Assembly (NCBI GenBank): GCA_946478675.1
Contig: CAMLEF010000072.1
Span: 1 to 15,192 of the forward strand
Direction: 5' to 3'
DNA from: an uncultured Flavobacteriales bacterium
GTDB lineage: Bacteria; Bacteroidota; Bacteroidia; Palsa-965
Length of the DNA stretch: 15,192 nucleotides
Shown: in pieces, positions 13,341 through 15,192 of the stretch
Numbering within the stretch: position 1 is the first letter of the stretch
Layout: every line of letters begins with the position of its first letter
The notes under the pieces: model-generated
Database searches by the model: none
The model's input: the letters and a program-made list of their open reading frames with translations, nothing else
What the model was told of the DNA's origin: nothing
Program-made: the position numbers and the translations under genes

Positions 13341-15192
13341 ATGAGGCAAATTTTACGTCTCTTCCTCTTCGTCGCATTCGTTCTCCCGTGGAATTTTTCA
13401 TTCGGGCAAACGGTCACTACGACCACTGTCGGATGTCCCGGCGTTCCCGGCGCCTGCGGCTATCATCCTTCGACGACGAACTCTTCGACTGCACGCCAGA
13501 GCCCGCCCATGTCGCCGCAAAACGGTAACGGCACGCTCGGTGTGATCTACGACCAGGCGAAATGCGGACTTGATTACACTTCCGCGTCACAACGTCTCGG
13601 TAAACGATTTTCTCCGGCGGGCGTCAACCAGCCTGCACCGTTCGTTATCTCGGGCATTCCTGCCTGCGCCACGATCGAGAAAGCGTATCTCTGGGCGGAA
13701 GGTTCCGGCAACGGCGCTGCGCAAACGGCAACCGTCAACGGACCGCTCGGCGCTGCGAACTACCCGATGACGATCGTCGGACAGGGCCCGGACAAATGCT
13801 GGGGCTACAGCGGAACGTACACCTATCGCGCGGACGTGACGGCTTCCGTCAATGGTAACGGCACGTACAACATCAGCGGCATTCTCACCAACCCGCCGAC
13901 ATCCGGCAACGACATGGACGGCGCCACACTTGTCGTCATCTGGAGCCAGCCTTCCGCCGCCTGGCAGGGACGCATTGTCATTGCAGACGGCGCTTTCGTC
14001 GTGAATGGCGGTACCGCAACTTACAACATGCCGATCTCCCCGGCGGTTTGCGGCGCAACCACCAACGCCCGTGCCTTCTGCGGCCTCGGTGATATTCAAA
14101 TGGCCGTTTCGTCGCTCACGCTGAACGGCACCAACGACCCGATCACCTGGAACTGGAGGAACTTCGAGCAGGTGAACACGACGGTTGCAGCAGGACAAGG
14201 CACATCCGCATTCGTCTGTAACACCGGCGGTGACTGTTTCAACATGTGCATAGCGGGTCTTTACTTCCGAACGACCACCTGCGCCGTTTGTCCGACGACG
14301 ACTGCATTTACCGTAACACCTACATCCACACCCGCCAGCTGCTCGGCCTGTAACGGCACTGCATCGGTCACCGTTTCTCCTGCCGGCGCATACAGCTACA
14401 ACTGGTCACCGGCACCGGGCGCAGGACAAGGCACCTCGAGCGTTTCCGGTTTGTGCGCGGGCGTGTATACCGTCACTGTTACTACTTCCTGCTCGACGGT
14501 AACCGCCACGGTGAACGTCGTCACTTCAGGCGGCAGCATCACGGTTGCCAATACCGCGCAAACGAACGTGAACTGTAACGCCGCCTGCAACGGCTCTGCG
14601 ACAATCAACGCTTCGGGAGGAACTTCGCCGTATACCTTCACGTGGTCGCCATCGGTAACGAACTCTACGGTCGGCAGCACGAACACAGGCTCCAACATTT
14701 GCGCAGGAACTTACACCGTTACAGGAACTGACGCAACAGGATGTTCGGGAACATTAGTCGTGACGGTCACGCAACCCCAGGCCATCACTTTCACACAATC
14801 ACAAACCAACGCTTCCTGTAATGGCGGATGTAACGGAACTGCTTCAGTCGTCGCTTCCGGCGGCTCGGGCTCGTTCACTTACAACTGGTCGCCGGCCCCG
14901 GGTGGTGGACAAGGCACCGCCAACGCGACCGGCCTTTGCGCGGGCACTTACACCTGCACGATCGCCGACGCTGCCGCACCGACCTGCACGACTACGGCAA
15001 CATTCAACATCACGCAACCGTCACCGATCTCCGCAACGTCCACCTTCACTGCTGCGACCTGCGGCAACTCGAACGGCTCGGCTTCGGTAACCGCATCCGG
15101 CGGCGCAGGTGGTTACTCGTACAACTGGTCACCCGCTCCGGGCGGCGGACAAGGCACGAACACCGCAACCGGCATTCCGCAGGGCACGTACA
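13341..15192 (+). CDS. secreted SprB-repeat surface protein, paralogue of the preceding gene (3' end outside window)
   Basis: An open frame runs from ATG 13341 to the window end with no stop, giving at least 617 residues. A signal peptide covers about 1-23 (RLFLFVAFVLPWNFSFGQ). Residues about 24-315 repeat the N-terminal domain of the 802-aa protein: GSGNGAA, DKCWGY, NDMDGATLVVIWS, NARAFCGLGDIQ, and a cysteine-rich end. Four SprB-like repeats follow, with tryptophans of the WSP motif at 355, 435, 516 and 596, a spacing of 80-81 residues. Repeats open with paired cysteines such as CNGGCNGTAS. Threonine, serine, glycine and asparagine dominate, as in adhesins. A type IX sorting domain is expected past the edge but not seen. 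A weak promoter candidate is TTTGG at 13259-13263, 20 nt before TAAATTG at 13283. The rest of the gap 13218-13340 shows nothing more. Confidence 0.9.
   Translation, partial: MRQILRLFLFVAFVLPWNFSFGQTVTTTTVGCPGVPGACGYHPSTTNSSTARQSPPMSPQNGNGTLGVIYDQAKCGLDYTSASQRLGKRFSPAGVNQPAPFVISGIPACATIEKAYLWAEGSGNGAAQTATVNGPLGAANYPMTIVGQGPDKCWGYSGTYTYRADVTASVNGNGTYNISGILTNPPTSGNDMDGATLVVIWSQPSAAWQGRIVIADGAFVVNGGTATYNMPISPAVCGATTNARAFCGLGDIQMAVSSLTLNGTNDPITWNWRNFEQVNTTVAAGQGTSAFVCNTGGDCFNMCIAGLYFRTTTCAVCPTTTAFTVTPTSTPASCSACNGTASVTVSPAGAYSYNWSPAPGAGQGTSSVSGLCAGVYTVTVTTSCSTVTATVNVVTSGGSITVANTAQTNVNCNAACNGSATINASGGTSPYTFTWSPSVTNSTVGSTNTGSNICAGTYTVTGTDATGCSGTLVVTVTQPQAITFTQSQTNASCNGGCNGTASVVASGGSGSFTYNWSPAPGGGQGTANATGLCAGTYTCTIADAAAPTCTTTATFNITQPSPISATSTFTAATCGNSNGSASVTASGGAGGYSYNWSPAPGGGQGTNTATGIPQGTY
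14397..15158 (+). repeat. internal 39-nt repeats within the SprB-like region
   Basis: Three near-identical 39-nt segments at 14397-14435, 14880-14918 and 15120-15158 encode YNWSPAPGxGQGT. The last two are 240 nt apart, exactly one 80-residue repeat. A fourth module at about 14637 has a diverged TWSPSV version. High DNA similarity suggests recent duplication or gene conversion between modules. Confidence 0.8.

Overview
The window looks like a chromosomal segment of a Bacteroidota bacterium. Three signs support this. One complete secreted protein ends in a type IX secretion (type B, 'gliding motility-associated') C-terminal domain. A nearly complete Bacteroides-aerotolerance (Bat) operon is present. 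Several genes have the TAnnTTTG promoter -7 box typical of the phylum and no purine-rich Shine-Dalgarno sequence. The coding DNA is fairly GC-rich for the phylum. I cannot name a genus.

Left part (1-2142, minus strand): the N-terminal two thirds of an ABC exporter of the MsbA/multidrug type, cut by the window edge, lies downstream of truA (tRNA pseudouridine synthase A). The gap between them holds an inverted array of short repeated units. Middle-left (2107-3198) is an accessory-looking, lower-GC stretch. It carries a 115-residue orphan gene on the minus strand, a perfect 23-bp-arm palindrome, and degenerate dispersed repeats on both sides of the orphan.

Centre (3199-10668, plus strand): a seven-gene Bat operon made of moxR, a DUF58 gene, a DUF4381-like membrane gene, batA, batB, batC and batD. 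A MoxR AAA+ ATPase probably remodels a membrane complex built from von Willebrand A (VWA) proteins (DUF58 protein, BatA, BatB), a TPR protein (BatC) and large exported, membrane-anchored proteins (BatD and the DUF4381-like protein). From the DUF58 gene onward every junction overlaps by 1 or 4 nt, which suggests translational coupling. The only real gap, moxR to the DUF58 gene, contains another inverted array of short units. No batE is seen.

Right part (10758-15192, plus strand): two tandem genes for large secreted proteins that share a paralogous N-terminal domain. The first (802 aa) is complete, with SprB-like, Ig-like and PKD domains and the sorting domain, and is followed by a strong intrinsic terminator. 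The second starts at 13341, stays open to the window end, and carries regular SprB-like repeats of about 80 residues.

The known systems here are recognisable. The least explained parts are the inverted arrays of 7-8-nt units at three intergenic sites, the repeat-bracketed orphan gene, and the shared N-terminal domain of the two surface proteins.
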